A stretch of 64,000 nucleotides of DNA from positions 109,491 to 173,490 of the forward strand of contig JAHZLQ010000042.1 in NCBI GenBank assembly GCA_022599775.1, read 5' to 3'. A program made the position numbers and the translations under genes. The notes below the pieces were generated by a model that worked only from the letters and a program-made list of their open reading frames with translations, searched no databases and had not been told where the DNA came from. Source of the stretch: Gammaproteobacteria bacterium (GTDB lineage Bacteria; Pseudomonadota; Gammaproteobacteria; Nevskiales; Nevskiaceae). Below, one piece after another: positions 62,806 to 64,000 of the stretch (position 1 is its first letter; each line of letters begins with the position of its first letter).

Positions 62806-62834
62806 TTGCAAGTAGGCGCGCATGCGCATAAAAT
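62806..62834 (+). promoter_or_regulatory. promoter of rplM-rpsI
   Basis: TTGCAA (62806-62811), 17-bp spacer, TAAAAT (62829-62834). The leader of about 65 nt contains a CCGTC/GACGG hairpin (around 62857-62872), a possible regulatory element for ribosomal-protein feedback. Confidence 0.65.
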
Positions 62835-62907
62835 CGCGCGCCTTTCGACGTAAGCCGTCTTTACCGACGGTTTACCGAACTATAACTACCGACTAGAGCG
62901 GAGCAAC

Positions 62908-63336
62908 ATGAAGACCGTTTTTGCCAATGCTGAAACGGCGAAGCGTGACTGGGTACTGGTGGACGCCACCGACAAGACCCTGGGACGCCTTGCCAGCGAG
63001 ATCGCGCGACGCCTGCGCGGCAAGCACAAACCCGAGTTCACGCCGCACGCTGACACGGGCGACTACATTGTCGTCATCAACGCGGAAAAGGTCCGAGTGA
63101 CCGGCCGCAAGCTGACCGACAAGATCTACTACCGCCACACCGAGCACCCGGGCGGCATCAAGAGCACCGCCCTGCGCGACATGCTCGACAAGACCCCGGA
63201 ACGCGTACTGGAAAAGGCCGTCAAGGGCATGCTGCCCAAAGGCCCCTTGGGCTATGCCCAGTTCCGCAAGCTCAAAGTCTATGCCGGTAGTGAACATCCG
63301 CATGCCGCCCAGCAGCCCACGCCTCTGAATATCTGA
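62908..63336 (+). CDS. rplM: 50S ribosomal protein L13
   Basis: 142 residues, same as E. coli. [49 protein letters not shown] and [24 protein letters not shown] are diagnostic. GGAG upstream. First gene of rplM-rpsI. Confidence 0.98.
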   Translation: MKTVFANAETAKRDWVLVDATDKTLGRLASEIARRLRGKHKPEFTPHADTGDYIVVINAEKVRVTGRKLTDKIYYRHTEHPGGIKSTALRDMLDKTPERVLEKAVKGMLPKGPLGYAQFRKLKVYAGSEHPHAAQQPTPLNI

Positions 63337-63340
63337 TCCC

Positions 63341-63736
63341 ATGGCTATTACACAGAATTACGGCACCGGCCGTCGCAAGACCGCCGCCGCCCGCGTCTTC
63401 ATCAAGCTCGGCAGCGGGCAGATCACCATCAACGGCAAAACCCCGGAAGTCTATTTCGGTGGCCGCGAGACCTCGCGGATGATCGTGAACCAGCCGCTGG
63501 AAATCGCCGAATCGGTCGATCGTTTCGACATCAAGGTCACCGTTCGCGGTGGTGGTTCCAGCGGCCAGGCCGGCGCGATCCGTCACGGCATCACGCGCGC
63601 CCTGATGGAATATGACGAATCGCTGCGTCCGTCGCTGCGTGCCGCCGGTCTGGTCACGCGCGATTCGCGCGAGGTCGAGCGCAAGAAGATCGGTCGTCAC
63701 AAAGCCCGCCGCGGCGTTCAGTTCTCCAAGCGCTAA
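63341..63736 (+). CDS. rpsI: 30S ribosomal protein S9
   Basis: 131 residues. [26 protein letters not shown] at the start and the basic C-terminus [23 protein letters not shown], whose tail reaches the P-site tRNA, are diagnostic. Starts 4 bp after rplM, in the conserved pair. Confidence 0.98.
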   Translation: MAITQNYGTGRRKTAAARVFIKLGSGQITINGKTPEVYFGGRETSRMIVNQPLEIAESVDRFDIKVTVRGGGSSGQAGAIRHGITRALMEYDESLRPSLRAAGLVTRDSREVERKKIGRHKARRGVQFSKR

Positions 63737-63744
63737 CGATTATT

Positions 63745-63772
63745 CCGGCGGCGGCTTGAAGTTCGCCGCCGG
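63745..63772 (+). terminator. 9-bp GC-rich hairpin after rpsI
   Basis: CCGGCGGCG (63745-63753) pairs exactly with CGCCGCCGG (63764-63772). It is the last G+C-rich element before the AT-rich end of the window. No T run follows. Confidence 0.6.
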
Positions 63773-63796
63773 ATCATTACGCTTGAGACTCCCAAT

Positions 63797-63870
63797 TGGG
63801 GGATCGTCTAATGGTAGGACTGCAGACTCTGACTCTGCCTATCTAGGTTCGAATCCTAGTCCCCCAGCCA
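63797..63870 (+). tRNA. tRNA-Gln (anticodon CTG)
   Basis: Complete cloverleaf with encoded CCA. Acceptor TGGGGGA pairs with TCCCCCA. Anticodon stem GCAGA/TCTGC encloses loop CTCTGAC, giving anticodon CTG for codon CAG. The T arm is CTAGG-TTCGAAT-CCTAG. It stands at the boundary to the low-G+C sspA segment. Confidence 0.95.
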
Positions 63871-63894
63871 AACAGCAATTCAAAGGGGATTTAA

Positions 63895-64000
63895 ATGACA
63901 TTGATGAAACGCTCTGTAATGACTTTATATTCAGGGGCACTAGATATTTATAGTCACCAAGTGCGAATTGTACTTGCAGAAAAGGGTGTAAGTGTTGATG
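63895..64000 (+). CDS. sspA: stringent starvation protein A, N-terminal part (cut by window end)
   Basis: 35 codons visible. KRSVMTLYSGALDIYSHQVR then IVLAEKGVSVD matches the start of SspA, an RNA-polymerase-binding glutathione-S-transferase-fold protein of stationary phase. AGGGG precedes the ATG. Codon use is AT-rich (TTA, GTA, CAA, ATT), unlike every other gene here; 63871-64000 has 48 G+C in 130 bases by my count (37%). In relatives sspA lies near rplM-rpsI, usually after petABC, which is missing here. Confidence 0.85.
   Translation, partial: MTLMKRSVMTLYSGALDIYSHQVRIVLAEKGVSVD

Noticed and set aside
63612..63953. Rightward frame running through rpsI, the tRNA and sspA
   Set aside because: It translates the tRNA-Gln gene, a common annotation artefact.

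Overview
This is a GC-rich (roughly two-thirds G+C by eye) chromosomal window from a gammaproteobacterium. Gene order matches the conserved core of that class: dfp|radC-rpmB-rpmG, tesA|ybbA-ybbP, rplM-rpsI, and trpE-trpG-trpD-trpC followed by a crp/vfr-type regulator, an OsmC-like gene, speD and coq7, the order I recall from Pseudomonas aeruginosa. Phasin, Oar-type TonB receptor, TtpC-type TonB genes and the fatty-acid cluster suggest a Nevskiales/Xanthomonadales-like lineage. That placement is inference.

Layout. 0-8.5 kb: coaBC (cut by the window edge), radC, rpmBG, mgtE, methionine salvage mtnB-mtnD-mtnC, then a leftward VanY-like peptidase/murI/cysQ block and yrfG. 8.5-8.8 kb: a gene-free gap with a candidate small RNA (operator-like palindrome, -10, hairpins, terminator) and a REP-like palindrome that recurs at 19.1 kb. 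8.8-16.8 kb: a YbbAP-type exporter divergent from tesA, then FAD oxidoreductase-DUF1365-cyclopropane synthase-DUF1475-DUF2062, probably a lipid-modification operon. 17-22.5 kb: HxlR regulator with hydrolase, DUF4197 lipoprotein, OmpA porin, YfgD/ArsC-like protein, qmcA-nfeD. 22.5-31 kb: a ZU5-like lipoprotein divergent from a DNA-binding-domain/Ser-Thr-kinase/TPR fusion, with three 11-bp-spaced repeats between them; an MFS transporter divergent from a hydrolase lipoprotein. 31-41 kb: orphan imuA, fadD, yihY, recQ, phasin, MAPEG, purC, rpe, MFS. 41-48.5 kb: Trp leader peptide, trpEGDC, crp, osmC-like, speD, coq7, HHH protein. 48.8-57.2 kb: an Oar-like TonB-dependent receptor and a six-gene energising operon (DUF3450, TtpC-like, ExbB, ExbD, TonB, TPR). 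57-64 kb: peptide-binding protein, CLC transporter, DPP-IV-like peptidase, rplM-rpsI, tRNA-Gln(CUG), and the first 35 codons of sspA in very AT-rich DNA.

The most noteworthy items are the kinase fusion with its PhoB-box-like repeats, the candidate small RNA, the trp attenuator, the covarying REP pair, the orphan imuA under AT-rich palindromes, the lower-GC TonB operon, and the abrupt composition change at the tRNA/sspA end, which may be transfer or an assembly chimera. All starts, motifs and base counts were read by eye; family names rest on recognised sequence motifs, not on searches.
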